Of a DNA stretch of 64,000 nt, positions 8,348 to 17,085 are shown piece by piece; position 1 is the first letter of the stretch, and each line of letters starts with the position of its first letter. Source of the DNA: Sulfitobacter mediterraneus (GTDB lineage Bacteria; Pseudomonadota; Alphaproteobacteria; Rhodobacterales; Rhodobacteraceae); contig NZ_CP069004.1 in assembly GCF_016801775.1 (NCBI RefSeq), forward strand, positions 3,733,567-3,797,566. Reading direction: 5' to 3'. Both the position numbers and the translations under genes were made by a program. Below the pieces are notes generated by a model. The model made no database searches and was not told the DNA's origin. It was given only the letters and a program-made list of their open reading frames with translations.

Positions 8348-11300
8348 ATGGCGGACAACGTAAACGGAACGAAATTCGGCGAAACAGCAATCCTTGGCAG
8401 CGGCGCACAATCTGTTGATATGGGCGCGGGCAATGACCGCATCATATCCTACGCGGATGGGGGGGAGCCTGACCCGGCGCAAACGCCCGGCGCGGAGGGG
8501 CGCGTTTACCCCCCTGTCACCGGCGGCACCGACGATACGCTCACAGGCGGCGCGGGCCGCGACACGTTTGAATTCCGCGCGTTGATCAATGCCAGGGAAA
8601 GCGTCGTCGGCGCGCACACCGGCAGCTCCGGCCGGGTGAATTGGGGCGGCGTTGCCGGAGAAAACGACAATGTCCATGATCACTGGGTCGAGGGGTTTGG
8701 CCTGGATACGATTACGGACTACAGCAAGGCCGAGGGTGACAAGATCAAGATCACAGGTCACACCGTGACCATTGGCGATATCACCTATGGAACGGATGAG
8801 GCCGGCGCGTTTTCCCTGATCTCAGTCTACAGCCAGCAGGGTGACGGCGGCGCAGGCGGAGCCAATACAGCCACCGGCGCCCATGACGAAGACCAACTCG
8901 GCCAGATCAAGGTTTATGGCGACAGGGTTGAACTCGCCGATTTGATTGTTGAGCGGAACAATGAGGGCATCGACCGGCTGGAGACAGCGGATGCGGTCTA
9001 TGCCCCGATTGACCTTGGCATCACGCAGGTCGTTGCCAGCAACACCGACGACACCAGCTACACCGGGTCGATCCACAGGCAGTCTGACCGGATTTCGATT
9101 GGTGAAGGATCGCAAACCGTGGATGCGGGCGGCGGCAATGACATCATCTACAGCTTTTCGGATGGCGGTGAGCCGGACCCGGCCCAGACCGAGGGCGCGG
9201 ACGGGCGTGTCAATGATCCCGTCGCGGCGGATCTGTCGGACGACATCATCAAAGGCGGTCAGGGACGCGATACCTTTGCATTTCGTCTGCTGCTCAACGC
9301 CAAGCAAGAGATACAGAACAAACACACCCGCAGCGATGGAGAGGTGAACTGGCGCGGCGTCGCCGGTGAGAACGACAATGTCCATGACCACTGGGTCGAG
9401 GGCATCGGCAATGATGTGATCCTCGATTTCTCCAATCAGGATGGTGACAAAATCGACATTCGCGGCCACACGGTTGAGATTGCCGCGATCACCTATGGTG
9501 CGGATGAGGGCGGCGAATTCAGCCTGATCCAACTGCGCTCCCAGCAGGGCGATGGCGGTGCGGGCGGCGAAAACACGGCCACTGGCGCCCATGACGAAGA
9601 TCTGCTGGGCACGATCAAGGTCTACGGCGACAAGGTGACCAAGGAAGATATCAATCTGAGAGCGGACGTGTTCTACGGCGTTGATCAGCTTGAGGATATT
9701 GCTGCCGCCGAAGCGGATGGTCTGGCCGACAATGACGCACCGCAGATCGTGCATCCGCAGTGGGGTATCGAAGATCCCGAGAATTTTGAACGGGCTTTTG
9801 AGGGCACCGCGCGGGGCGATACGTTCAAGGCGGGCAGTGGCACCCAGATCGTTGAGGCGGGCGGCGGCAATGACCGGATCATCTCTCACGGCGACGCGGG
9901 AGAGCCGGACCCCGCCCAGACCGATGGCGCCGAGGGGCGGATCAATCCGGCCATCGGGGCGGATGGATCGGACGATTACTTCTCAGGCGGTGCGGGTGCG
10001 GATCGGTTCGAATTCTACGCGCTGTTGAACGGCCGAGCCGAAGTGGTGGCCCAGCACACAGGCAGCACGGGTGACATCAACTGGCGCGGCGTTGCGGGCG
10101 AGAACGACAACGTGCATGACCACTGGGTTGAGGGGTTCGGCGTTGATACGATCCTCGATTTCTCGAAAGAAGAAGGCGACAAGATCCTGGTGCGTGGCCA
10201 CACCGTTGAGATTGCGGAGGTTACATACGGCAATGACGGAGGCGGCGCGTTCTCCGCCATCCGTGTGATCAGCCAGCAAGGCGACGGCGGCGCGGGCGGG
10301 GCAAATACGGCCACCGGCGCCCATGACGAGGATCCGCTTGGCATCATCAAGGTCTATGGCGACAAGGTCACCAAGGAGGACATCACCGTGAAACGTGACG
10401 GCGTGTTCGATGGCGGTGACCAACTGGCAGAGACAGACAAACTGGCTGATTACAACGGCGGCACGCAGGCTTTCCAGATCATCCAAGACGGTGTGGTGCT
10501 GGAAACAGCCCCTGATGACGTGAAAACCACTGACCAGATCGAACTTGGCTCAGGATCGCAGCAGGTTTTTGCCGGACTGGGCAACGATCACATTCGCGTC
10601 TATGCCGATGGCGGAGAGCCTGACCCGGCACAGACAGATGGCGCGGGGCGCATCACGGATCCGGTTGATCCAGCACTTTCCACCGACATCGTGTCAGGCG
10701 GCCAGCACCGCGATACCTTTATGTTCAACTATCTGCTGGACGCGACAGACGTTGTTCTGGCCCGCCATACCCGTGAGGACGGCAGCATCAACTGGCGCAA
10801 GGTCGCGGGTGAAAATGATGCGGTGCATGACCATTGGGTCGAAAGCGGCGGTGATGACGTGGTCTTGGACTTTTCCAATCAGGACAATGACAAGATTGAG
10901 CTGCGCGGGCACACGGTCGAACTGGCCGAGATCACCTATGGTGTGGATGAAGGTGGCGATTACTCCCTCCTGCATGTTCGTTCCCAACAAGGCGATGGCG
11001 GCGGCGCCCATGACGAGGATAGCCTCGGCACGGTGAAAATCTACGGTGACACTGTCACCGAAGAAGATGTGCGGGTCACGGCCAAAGGGGTCTTTGACGG
11101 GATCGATATTCTGGAACCGATCGAGGGGCTGCCAAACCACATCGCGGGCGACAGTGACGCGAATATGCTGAACGGTACAGCAGAGGCGGACAATATCCAC
11201 GGCAACAACGGCAATGATTTTGTCGTGGCTGGCGAGGGTGACGATTATCTCTTTGGCGAGGGGCACAATGATCTGCTGTTTGGCGGTGCCGGCAATGACT

Positions 11301-11644
11301 GGATCGAAGGCGGCTGGGGCACAGATGCGCTTTTTGGTGAAATGGGGGAGGATACGCTGGTGTCCAACAGTGGCCATGACAACATGTCCGGTGGCACTGA
11401 GGCCGATACCTTTCTGTTCATGGATAGCACGCGTGGTGGCCAGATCTTTGACTGGGAAGACGGTGCCGACAAGATAGACTTTTCCCGCATGGATGCCGTG
11501 CAGGGCATGGATGACGTGATGATCCTGCAACTGACCGACACGGCGGCGCGTGTGACCTTCACCAATGACGCGGGCAAAGAGGGCAACATCGGTGTGATCG
11601 GGGTCAGCGGCTTTACCCTGTCGGAGGAAGACTTCAACTTTTGA
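8348..11644 (+). CDS. Large RTX-type protein with four ~240-residue repeats
   Basis: A 1098-residue acidic protein. Four tandem units begin near residues 15, 250, 493 and 731. Each opens with a short glycine/Asp RTX-like turn (GGGNDRI type), then GEPDPAQT, then VAGENDNVHDHWVE, then GDKI..RGHTVE, then SQQGDGGAGG and GAHDEDxLGxIKVYGD. The fourth unit lacks seven residues after SQQGDGG. Residues about 935-1098 hold classic calcium-binding RTX nonapeptides (GNNGNDFVV, GGAGNDWIEGG). There is no N-terminal signal peptide, which fits C-terminally targeted type I secretion, but no type I secretion genes are in the window. The start at 8348 follows GGGAGA. I do not recognise the repeat unit; adhesin, matrix or enzyme roles are all open. 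Confidence 0.85.
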   Translation: MADNVNGTKFGETAILGSGAQSVDMGAGNDRIISYADGGEPDPAQTPGAEGRVYPPVTGGTDDTLTGGAGRDTFEFRALINARESVVGAHTGSSGRVNWGGVAGENDNVHDHWVEGFGLDTITDYSKAEGDKIKITGHTVTIGDITYGTDEAGAFSLISVYSQQGDGGAGGANTATGAHDEDQLGQIKVYGDRVELADLIVERNNEGIDRLETADAVYAPIDLGITQVVASNTDDTSYTGSIHRQSDRISIGEGSQTVDAGGGNDIIYSFSDGGEPDPAQTEGADGRVNDPVAADLSDDIIKGGQGRDTFAFRLLLNAKQEIQNKHTRSDGEVNWRGVAGENDNVHDHWVEGIGNDVILDFSNQDGDKIDIRGHTVEIAAITYGADEGGEFSLIQLRSQQGDGGAGGENTATGAHDEDLLGTIKVYGDKVTKEDINLRADVFYGVDQLEDIAAAEADGLADNDAPQIVHPQWGIEDPENFERAFEGTARGDTFKAGSGTQIVEAGGGNDRIISHGDAGEPDPAQTDGAEGRINPAIGADGSDDYFSGGAGADRFEFYALLNGRAEVVAQHTGSTGDINWRGVAGENDNVHDHWVEGFGVDTILDFSKEEGDKILVRGHTVEIAEVTYGNDGGGAFSAIRVISQQGDGGAGGANTATGAHDEDPLGIIKVYGDKVTKEDITVKRDGVFDGGDQLAETDKLADYNGGTQAFQIIQDGVVLETAPDDVKTTDQIELGSGSQQVFAGLGNDHIRVYADGGEPDPAQTDGAGRITDPVDPALSTDIVSGGQHRDTFMFNYLLDATDVVLARHTREDGSINWRKVAGENDAVHDHWVESGGDDVVLDFSNQDNDKIELRGHTVELAEITYGVDEGGDYSLLHVRSQQGDGGGAHDEDSLGTVKIYGDTVTEEDVRVTAKGVFDGIDILEPIEGLPNHIAGDSDANMLNGTAEADNIHGNNGNDFVVAGEGDDYLFGEGHNDLLFGGAGNDWIEGGWGTDALFGEMGEDTLVSNSGHDNMSGGTEADTFLFMDSTRGGQIFDWEDGADKIDFSRMDAVQGMDDVMILQLTDTAARVTFTNDAGKEGNIGVIGVSGFTLSEEDFNF

Positions 11645-11659
11645 TCCATAGCGAGACAG

Positions 11660-11696
11660 CCAATGCCCCGTCCCGCGATGCCGGGCGGGGCATTGG
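11660..11696 (+). terminator. Strong hairpin after the RTX gene
   Basis: CCAATGCCCCG (11660-11670) pairs perfectly with CGGGGCATTGG (11686-11696), and an inner CCCG/CGGG pair closes the loop. It lies 16 bases after the RTX stop and before the convergent aminotransferase, so it can serve both genes. There is no T run, so termination is presumed from stem strength and position. Confidence 0.6.
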
Positions 11697-11736
11697 TGTG
11701 TTCGCGGTCAATCGCTGTCAGGCCCATGCGCCGACG

Positions 11737-13083
11737 TCAGACGCAGGCGAGGCCCGCATCCAAGGCTGACAGGATCGTATCTGCCTCCGCTTCGCTCAGG
11801 ACCAATGGCGGCGACAGGATCAGATTGGGGCCGGACACCCGCACCATTGCACCGTTCTGATAGGCACCTTCCTGCACCGCCAGCGCGGAGGCCCCGTCAA
11901 TCGGAGTCTTGGTCGCGAGGTCACTGACCATCTCAATTGCGGTCATCAACCCATGCCCGCCGCGCACATCGCCGATGATATCATATTTCTCCATAAGGGC
12001 TTTGCACCCGTTGAAAAGCTGCGCGCCCCGCGCGGCAGCATTGTCCACCACGTTCAAGCGCTTGGTCTCTGCCAGACAGGCCAGCGCCGCCGCCGCACCG
12101 ACAGGATGGCCCGAATAGGTGTAGCCATGGCCGATTTTGGCAGACGGGTTGCCCTCGAACACATCAACCATGCGGTGGCCGATCATCACCGCGCCAAAGG
12201 GGAAATATCCGTTGGTGATCGCCTTGGCGGTACACATCATATCCGGCTGAATGCCCCAAAGCCGCGCACCGGACCATGCGCCGGTTCGGCCATAGGCGGT
12301 GATCACCTCATCGGTGATCAGCAAGATGCCGTGGCGATTGCAGATCTCCTGAACCATTGGCGCAAAGGATTTGTGCGGCGGTATCACCCCGCCTGCGCCC
12401 AGAATCGGTTCCATGATCATCGCGGCGATGGTGCCCGCGCCTTGAAAGGCGATCTCGTCCTCCAAGGCCTGCACACAAAGCTGGGCCAGCCTTTCGGGAT
12501 CACTTTCATTAAACGGGTTCCGGTAGGTGTAGGGCGCCGGAATGTGGAAACAGCCGGGCAAAAGTGGCTCGTAAGCGGTGCGGAAATTGGCATTGCCGTT
12601 GACAGATGCACCGCCGATATGGGTGCCGTGATAGCCTTTCTTGAGGCTCAAGAACTTGGTGCGTCCCGCCTCTCCACGTAGCTTGTGATACTGGCGGGCA
12701 AGACGCAGCGCGGTTTCAACCGAATCCGATCCGCCAGAGGTAAAGAACGCTCGTGCCATCCCGTCAGGCTCAAAGAATTCCGACAGTTCAAAAGACAGCT
12801 CAATCGCCACATCGTTGGACGTGCCGCGGAACGTGGAATAATAGGGCAGGGTGTCCAGCTGTGCGGTCATCGCGTCTTTGACCGGTTGGCAGGAATAGCC
12901 CAGATTGACGTTCCACAGCCCGCCAACACCGTCCACCACACTATGCCCGTCAATATCCGTAACGCTCACGCCGCTGGCACCGGTGATGATCTTGGGCGGG
13001 TTCTCGGCGCTGTCCTGCGGCGAGGTCATCGGATGCCACATCAGCCGCCCGTTGTTCTCTTTGAGGAAGTTGGAGTCTTTCAT
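11737..13083 (-). CDS. Class III (omega) aminotransferase
   Basis: A 448-residue PLP enzyme of the beta-alanine/taurine:pyruvate aminotransferase type. It has FTSGGSDSVETALRLARQYH (PLP phosphate region), LLITDEVITAYGRTG (cofactor Asp) and CTAKAITNGYFPFGAVM with Lys287 as Schiff-base lysine. The N-terminal WHPMTS is typical of omega-aminotransferases. The start is taken at 13083 (MKDSNFL), giving an ATGA overlap with the iclR stop; the longer open frame lies over iclR. It moves an amino group from an amine or omega-amino acid to pyruvate, producing an aldehyde or semialdehyde. The aldehyde dehydrogenase at 17086 in the divergent operon could oxidise that product. Confidence 0.92.
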   Translation of the reverse strand: MKDSNFLKENNGRLMWHPMTSPQDSAENPPKIITGASGVSVTDIDGHSVVDGVGGLWNVNLGYSCQPVKDAMTAQLDTLPYYSTFRGTSNDVAIELSFELSEFFEPDGMARAFFTSGGSDSVETALRLARQYHKLRGEAGRTKFLSLKKGYHGTHIGGASVNGNANFRTAYEPLLPGCFHIPAPYTYRNPFNESDPERLAQLCVQALEDEIAFQGAGTIAAMIMEPILGAGGVIPPHKSFAPMVQEICNRHGILLITDEVITAYGRTGAWSGARLWGIQPDMMCTAKAITNGYFPFGAVMIGHRMVDVFEGNPSAKIGHGYTYSGHPVGAAAALACLAETKRLNVVDNAAARGAQLFNGCKALMEKYDIIGDVRGGHGLMTAIEMVSDLATKTPIDGASALAVQEGAYQNGAMVRVSGPNLILSPPLVLSEAEADTILSALDAGLACV

Positions 13084-13889
13084 GATGTGTTTTCCAATAC
13101 GTTCGAACGTGACAGTGAACCGGCCCATGCGGCCTCGATTTCGGCAGGGACGGCACCGCCCCAGTTTCGGGTGATGTCGCGGCTGGCGTTGATCAGCTGT
13201 TTCTTGACCTTGGCCTCTAGTTCTGGCGTGAAACGGGAGGCAACGCAGGCCACGGAGACCGCACCGGCAAAGCGGCCGGATTGATCAAATACCGGGGCCG
13301 AGACCCCCTGAATGTCGTCCTCGTAGCAACGGTCGGAGCGGCCAAAGCCACTTTGCCGGACCGCCGCGACCGTTTGCTGCAACGCCTCTTTTGATGCGAT
13401 GGTGCGATCGGTAAATGTCTGCAACTTCGCAACCGCTGCGGGCCAAAGCTCAGATGGGCCAAAGGCCAGAGCACAAAGCCCGGATGCCGTGGCATGGAGC
13501 GGGAAAGACTGCACATCGATGATCGCGCGGGTGCTGTGATGATGCGATTCCCGGGACACCAGTGGATAGACTGTGGTGCCCGAAAGCACGGAAACATGAG
13601 CGGTCTCGCCCGTTGTGTCGACCAGGCCATCCAGCACGGTTTCGGCCCCGGCTTTGCGCGGCACCGTCTCTTCACGGATTTGCGCCAACTGTAGCAACGC
13701 GGGCCCAAGCCGGTAATGTTTGGTCACCGGGTTCTGTTCCACAAATCCTGCGTCTTCAAGAGCTTGCAGGTGCCTGTAGGTCGTCGCTTTGTCACGCCCA
13801 GCCTGCCGGCACAGCTGCGACAACCCGATCTCGGGTTGGGCTGATGTGAAATACGCCAAAAGCTCCAGCGTTTTCGAAATGGACGACAT
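13080..13889 (-). CDS. IclR-family transcriptional regulator
   Basis: A 269-residue regulator with a winged helix-turn-helix in residues 1-65 (SKTLELLAYFT..., DKATTYRHLQALEDAGFVEQ). The C-terminal IclR effector domain contains HATASGLCALAF and GVSAPVFDQSGRFAGAVSVA. It heads a two-gene operon with the aminotransferase and is divergent from the tctC operon. Two GGTT/AACC inverted repeats lie in the 112-base divergent region. It likely senses the substrate of the aminotransferase and Tct pathway. Confidence 0.92.
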   Translation of the reverse strand: MSSISKTLELLAYFTSAQPEIGLSQLCRQAGRDKATTYRHLQALEDAGFVEQNPVTKHYRLGPALLQLAQIREETVPRKAGAETVLDGLVDTTGETAHVSVLSGTTVYPLVSRESHHHSTRAIIDVQSFPLHATASGLCALAFGPSELWPAAVAKLQTFTDRTIASKEALQQTVAAVRQSGFGRSDRCYEDDIQGVSAPVFDQSGRFAGAVSVACVASRFTPELEAKVKKQLINASRDITRNWGGAVPAEIEAAWAGSLSRSNVLENTS

Positions 13890-13935
13890 GAGACTCTCGC
13901 TTTGTTGCTGTCTTGAGAAAAAGTTTGACAGAGGG

Positions 13936-13984
13936 AGGTTAACAAGGCAACCTTTTTATGAAACGTCGGTTCACTATATGAACC
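13936..13984. promoter_or_regulatory. Two inverted repeats in the iclR-tctC divergent region
   Basis: GGTTCA-CTATA-TGAACC (13968-13984) is a perfect 6-base inverted repeat 17 bases before the tctC ATG. A second, AGGTT (13936-13940) with AACCT (13949-13953), lies upstream. A TTGACA hexamer is at 13925-13930, but no matching -10 stands at normal spacing. Both palindromes share GGTT/AACC half-sites and are good IclR operator candidates. Confidence 0.55.
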
Positions 13985-14001
13985 ATATCAGGGAGAAACC
14001 A

Positions 14002-14946
14002 ATGAATAGATTTTCAATGTCCGTGACGGCTTTGGCCTTGGCCATGACTGCCGTTGCCGGAGCTGCACAGGCCGAATACCCCGAAAAGCCGGTAGAATTT
14101 GTTGTCCCTTGGCCTCCGGGCGATCTTGAGGACGTCTTGACGCGCATGATTGCTGAGGACTTTTCCGAGGCCTACGGCGTGCCCACAGCCGTGGTAAACA
14201 AACCCGGCGGCGGCGGCGGCCCTTTCCCCGGTGCAATCGAAGTGGCCAATGCGCCCGCTGATGGCTACACCATTGGATCTTTCATTATCGCGATCCCAGT
14301 GGTTGGCCCGCAGATCGGCATTCCCGAACTGAACCCCGATCCCTTTGTGCCGCTGGGCAATTTTCTGACCTATCCGTTTGTGATCGCGGCGGGCGGCAAT
14401 GCCCCCTATGACGATATGGCGGGCTTGGCCGCCCATGCTGCAGACAATGACGTGGTGCTTGGCCACTTCGGTGCGCCACTGGTGCCAACGCAGGTCACAT
14501 TGGGCTTGGCCAAATCCATGGGCTTTTCCTATGCTTCGGACGCCGCATTTGATGCGCTGGATTGCAACACGCTGGCCTCTGGCGATGTGGACGTGATCAA
14601 CACCACGTTGCAACTGATCCTGCCCTGTCTGGATGATGTCAAAGTGCTGGCCTCCATCGGATCAGAGCGGATCGCGTTGACACCGGATGCCCCGACAGTG
14701 GCAGAGCTTGCGCCGGATCTGGACGTGGCCCTGTGGAACGGTCTGTTTGTGCATGCCGATACGCCGCAGGACGCACGCGACAAGATCATCGCTGTGGCGC
14801 AAAAAACCATGATGTCGGACAGAGCGAAAAAGCTGGCGGCGGAAACCGGTGCGCTGGTCTATTGGCAGTCTGCGGATGAGGTTGCCGCGCAGATCGAAAA
14901 AGACATTGAGACCATGGGCCGCATCGAAGGTATGCTGTCCGAATAA
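14002..14946 (+). CDS. tctC: Tripartite tricarboxylate transporter solute-binding protein (TctC/Bug family)
   Basis: A 314-residue periplasmic protein with a Sec signal peptide (MNRFSMSVTALALAMTAVAG, cleaved after AAQA). The mature part starts EYPEKPVEFVVPWPPGD, the usual Bug-family opening, and has the ligand-loop VVNKPGGGGGPFPG. The open frame runs further upstream, but ATG 14002 after GGGAGA is chosen because it starts the signal peptide. The family binds carboxylates for TctAB. Here the operon also holds an aldehyde dehydrogenase and a Tm-1-like protein. A strong hairpin follows the stop. Confidence 0.93.
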   Translation: MNRFSMSVTALALAMTAVAGAAQAEYPEKPVEFVVPWPPGDLEDVLTRMIAEDFSEAYGVPTAVVNKPGGGGGPFPGAIEVANAPADGYTIGSFIIAIPVVGPQIGIPELNPDPFVPLGNFLTYPFVIAAGGNAPYDDMAGLAAHAADNDVVLGHFGAPLVPTQVTLGLAKSMGFSYASDAAFDALDCNTLASGDVDVINTTLQLILPCLDDVKVLASIGSERIALTPDAPTVAELAPDLDVALWNGLFVHADTPQDARDKIIAVAQKTMMSDRAKKLAAETGALVYWQSADEVAAQIEKDIETMGRIEGMLSE

Positions 14947-14958
14947 CCAAACTGCATT

Positions 14959-14986
14959 CCGCCGGGCGACATCTTTTGCCCGGCGG
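14959..14986 (+). terminator. Intercistronic hairpin between tctC and tctB
   Basis: CCGCCGGGC (14959-14967) pairs perfectly with GCCCGGCGG (14978-14986) across a 10-base loop. Lying 13 bases after tctC inside the operon, it may act as a partial terminator or mRNA stabiliser, keeping the binding protein more abundant than the membrane parts. Confidence 0.55.
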
Positions 14987-15011
14987 TTTGGCTGGTCATT
15001 GGGAGTGATCC

Positions 15012-15551
15012 ATGTCGCGCGTCAAAACGCTGCAATCCTTGTTCAAGCGATACCGCCGTCCCGGCGATATCGTTTTTGCTTGGGTGATGTTGATTGTCTC
15101 GGTCTTTCTGTTGTCACAGCTGTTTGACCAAACGGCCTACAAACCGCGCGGCAAGCTGTTTGCCCAACCGCGGTTCTGGCCAGCGGTGTCACTGATCGGG
15201 ATGGCCGGGTTCGCGACGTTTCACTTGCTGGGCTCGGCGCTGTCGGACCGGATCGAGGGGCGTTGGCGCGAAGTTTGGACGTGGTTTGCTGCGCTGGAAT
15301 ATGCGGGATGGTTTATTGCCTATGCCGCGCTTGTTCCATTGGGCGGCTACCTGCCAACAACGCTGGTTTTTGCGCTGCTACTGACTGTGCGTGTTGGATA
15401 CCGCAGCGCCCGTATGTTGGTTGCGGCAGGTGTCAGTGCGCTGATCACCGTTTTGCTGTTCAAAACCCTGCTGCGGGTGAACCTGCCTGCCGGAAAAATC
15501 TACGAGATGCTGCCCGATGGGCTGCGCCCGTTTATGTTGACCTATTTCTGA
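15012..15551 (+). CDS. tctB: Tripartite tricarboxylate transporter small permease (TctB)
   Basis: A 179-residue protein with about four membrane helices (for example GDIVFAWVMLIVSVFLLSQL at residues 18-37 and a PLGGYLPTTLVFALLL helix). The pattern PRFWPAVSLIGM after the first helix is typical of TctB. It starts with ATG at 15012 after GGGAG and is followed 12 bases later by tctA. Its role with TctA is structural, in the inner membrane. Confidence 0.88.
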   Translation: MSRVKTLQSLFKRYRRPGDIVFAWVMLIVSVFLLSQLFDQTAYKPRGKLFAQPRFWPAVSLIGMAGFATFHLLGSALSDRIEGRWREVWTWFAALEYAGWFIAYAALVPLGGYLPTTLVFALLLTVRVGYRSARMLVAAGVSALITVLLFKTLLRVNLPAGKIYEMLPDGLRPFMLTYF

Positions 15552-15563
15552 TCGGATCACGTC

Positions 15564-17081
15564 ATGGAAAACCTGCTTGCCGGGGCTGAAATGCTGGCCC
15601 GATGGGATGTGTTGGTCGCGCTGTTGGTTGGCTCGATCGGGGGGGTGATCATCGGCGCGATCCCCGGTGTTGGCCCCGCAGTGGCCATCGCCATCCTGCT
15701 GCCCGCGACCTTCTCACTTGATCCGATTGTCGGGCTGACCATGCTGCTGGGTATCTACGGTTCGTCGATGTACGGCGGCGCAATCCCGGCGATTTTAATC
15801 AACACGCCAGGCACGGCGGTGAATGCGCTGACCTCTTATGATGGCTATCCAATGACGCAGGCGGGCGAGGGCCACCGCGCCCTGTCATTGGCCTATAGCG
15901 CCTCGTTCTGGGGGGGTATTTTTGGCATAGGGTGTTTGATCCTGCTGTCTCCAGTGCTTGCCATGATCGCCCCGATGTTCGGCTCGCGCGAGATATTTCT
16001 CGCGGCCTTTCTGGGTGTTTTGCTGGTGATCCTGGCCCATCGCGGACAGATCTTTGCCGCCGGTTTTCTGGCCATGTTCGGCATCTTCTTACAGACCGTG
16101 GGTTTGGACGCTGTGACCTATACCCAGCGCTACACATTTGGCTTTTCATTCCTCAGTTCGGGTATCAATCTGATCGTTGTGGTTCTGGGTCTCTTTGCCC
16201 TGAGCCAGGCGTTTTTCCTTCTGACGGCACCAGACAGCAGCCCGGATGCAAAACCGGTGACAGGTAAACTGACTGCTGGATTCAAGGAGTTGTTGAAACA
16301 CAAACGGGTCGCGACGGTCTCCTCCAGCTTTGGGGTGCTTTTGGGAATGATCCCCGGAACGGGTGAGTTTACCGCCCAATTCATGAGCTACACATACGCG
16401 CAAAAAACCTCTGCCAAGCCCGATGGTTTTGGCAAAGGATCCCCCGAAGGATTGATTGCGTCAGAGGCGGCCAACAACGCCGTGCCCGCCGCCGCGATGA
16501 TCCCGCTTCTGGCGCTGGGCATCCCTGGTGAGGCGCTGACCGCGATGATGCTATCGGTGTTCTATATTCACAATGTCATCCCCGGACCGCAACTTTTCCA
16601 GAACCAGATTGATCTGGTTTACGGGCTCTATTTCGCGCTGATCCTGCTCAATGTGATCGTGATGGTGTTCTTGCTGTTCTCGACCAATCTGCTCACCAAG
16701 ATCATTCGCGTGCCAACCCGGTTTTTGGGGGTGGTGATCCTGATCCTGTCCTTTGTGGGGGTCTATTCACTGCGCAATTCGCTGACCGATTGTATGATTT
16801 CGGCGGGGTTTGGCGTGCTTGGCCTGATCCTGAAGCGGCTGAACCTGCCAATTGTCCCGATCATTCTGGGAATGGTTCTGGGCGGCATCATGGAGGTCAA
16901 GCTGCGCTCGGCCCTGCCGCGCCTCAAGACGCCGCTGGATATGATCGACCGGCCCATTTCCTTTATCCTCTTCGTGATCATCGTATTGGTGATCGCATTG
17001 CACATCCGCACGCTGGTCAAAGAGTTTCGCGCCCATCAGCCCGAAGAGGACCACGACATGCACGACAGTCAAACACGGTAG
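15564..17081 (+). CDS. tctA: Tripartite tricarboxylate transporter large permease (TctA)
   Basis: A 505-residue membrane protein (about 11-12 helices). It has the family's N-terminal glycine-rich motif GVIIGAIPGVGPAVAIAIL (about 29-47) and SSMYGGAIPAILINTPG. In the second half GMIPGTGEFTAQFMSY mirrors the first motif, as expected for the internally duplicated TctA fold, and IASEAANNAVPAAAMIPLLA is also conserved. It is the ion-coupled transport subunit for the carboxylate bound by TctC. It is followed 4 bases later by the aldehyde dehydrogenase. Confidence 0.93.
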   Translation: MENLLAGAEMLARWDVLVALLVGSIGGVIIGAIPGVGPAVAIAILLPATFSLDPIVGLTMLLGIYGSSMYGGAIPAILINTPGTAVNALTSYDGYPMTQAGEGHRALSLAYSASFWGGIFGIGCLILLSPVLAMIAPMFGSREIFLAAFLGVLLVILAHRGQIFAAGFLAMFGIFLQTVGLDAVTYTQRYTFGFSFLSSGINLIVVVLGLFALSQAFFLLTAPDSSPDAKPVTGKLTAGFKELLKHKRVATVSSSFGVLLGMIPGTGEFTAQFMSYTYAQKTSAKPDGFGKGSPEGLIASEAANNAVPAAAMIPLLALGIPGEALTAMMLSVFYIHNVIPGPQLFQNQIDLVYGLYFALILLNVIVMVFLLFSTNLLTKIIRVPTRFLGVVILILSFVGVYSLRNSLTDCMISAGFGVLGLILKRLNLPIVPIILGMVLGGIMEVKLRSALPRLKTPLDMIDRPISFILFVIIVLVIALHIRTLVKEFRAHQPEEDHDMHDSQTR

Positions 17082-17085
17082 GCCC

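Noticed and set aside
8822..9889. 355-residue minus-strand frame inside the RTX gene (others at 8141-8761, 9983-10486, 10694-11530)
   Set aside because: Periodic antisense frames arise from the four near-identical repeats of the plus-strand RTX protein; no ribosome site or domain.
8391..11110. Regular repeats at ~720-base spacing that could suggest a repeat array
   Set aside because: They are in-frame protein repeats, far too long and coding throughout to be CRISPR or other non-coding repeats.
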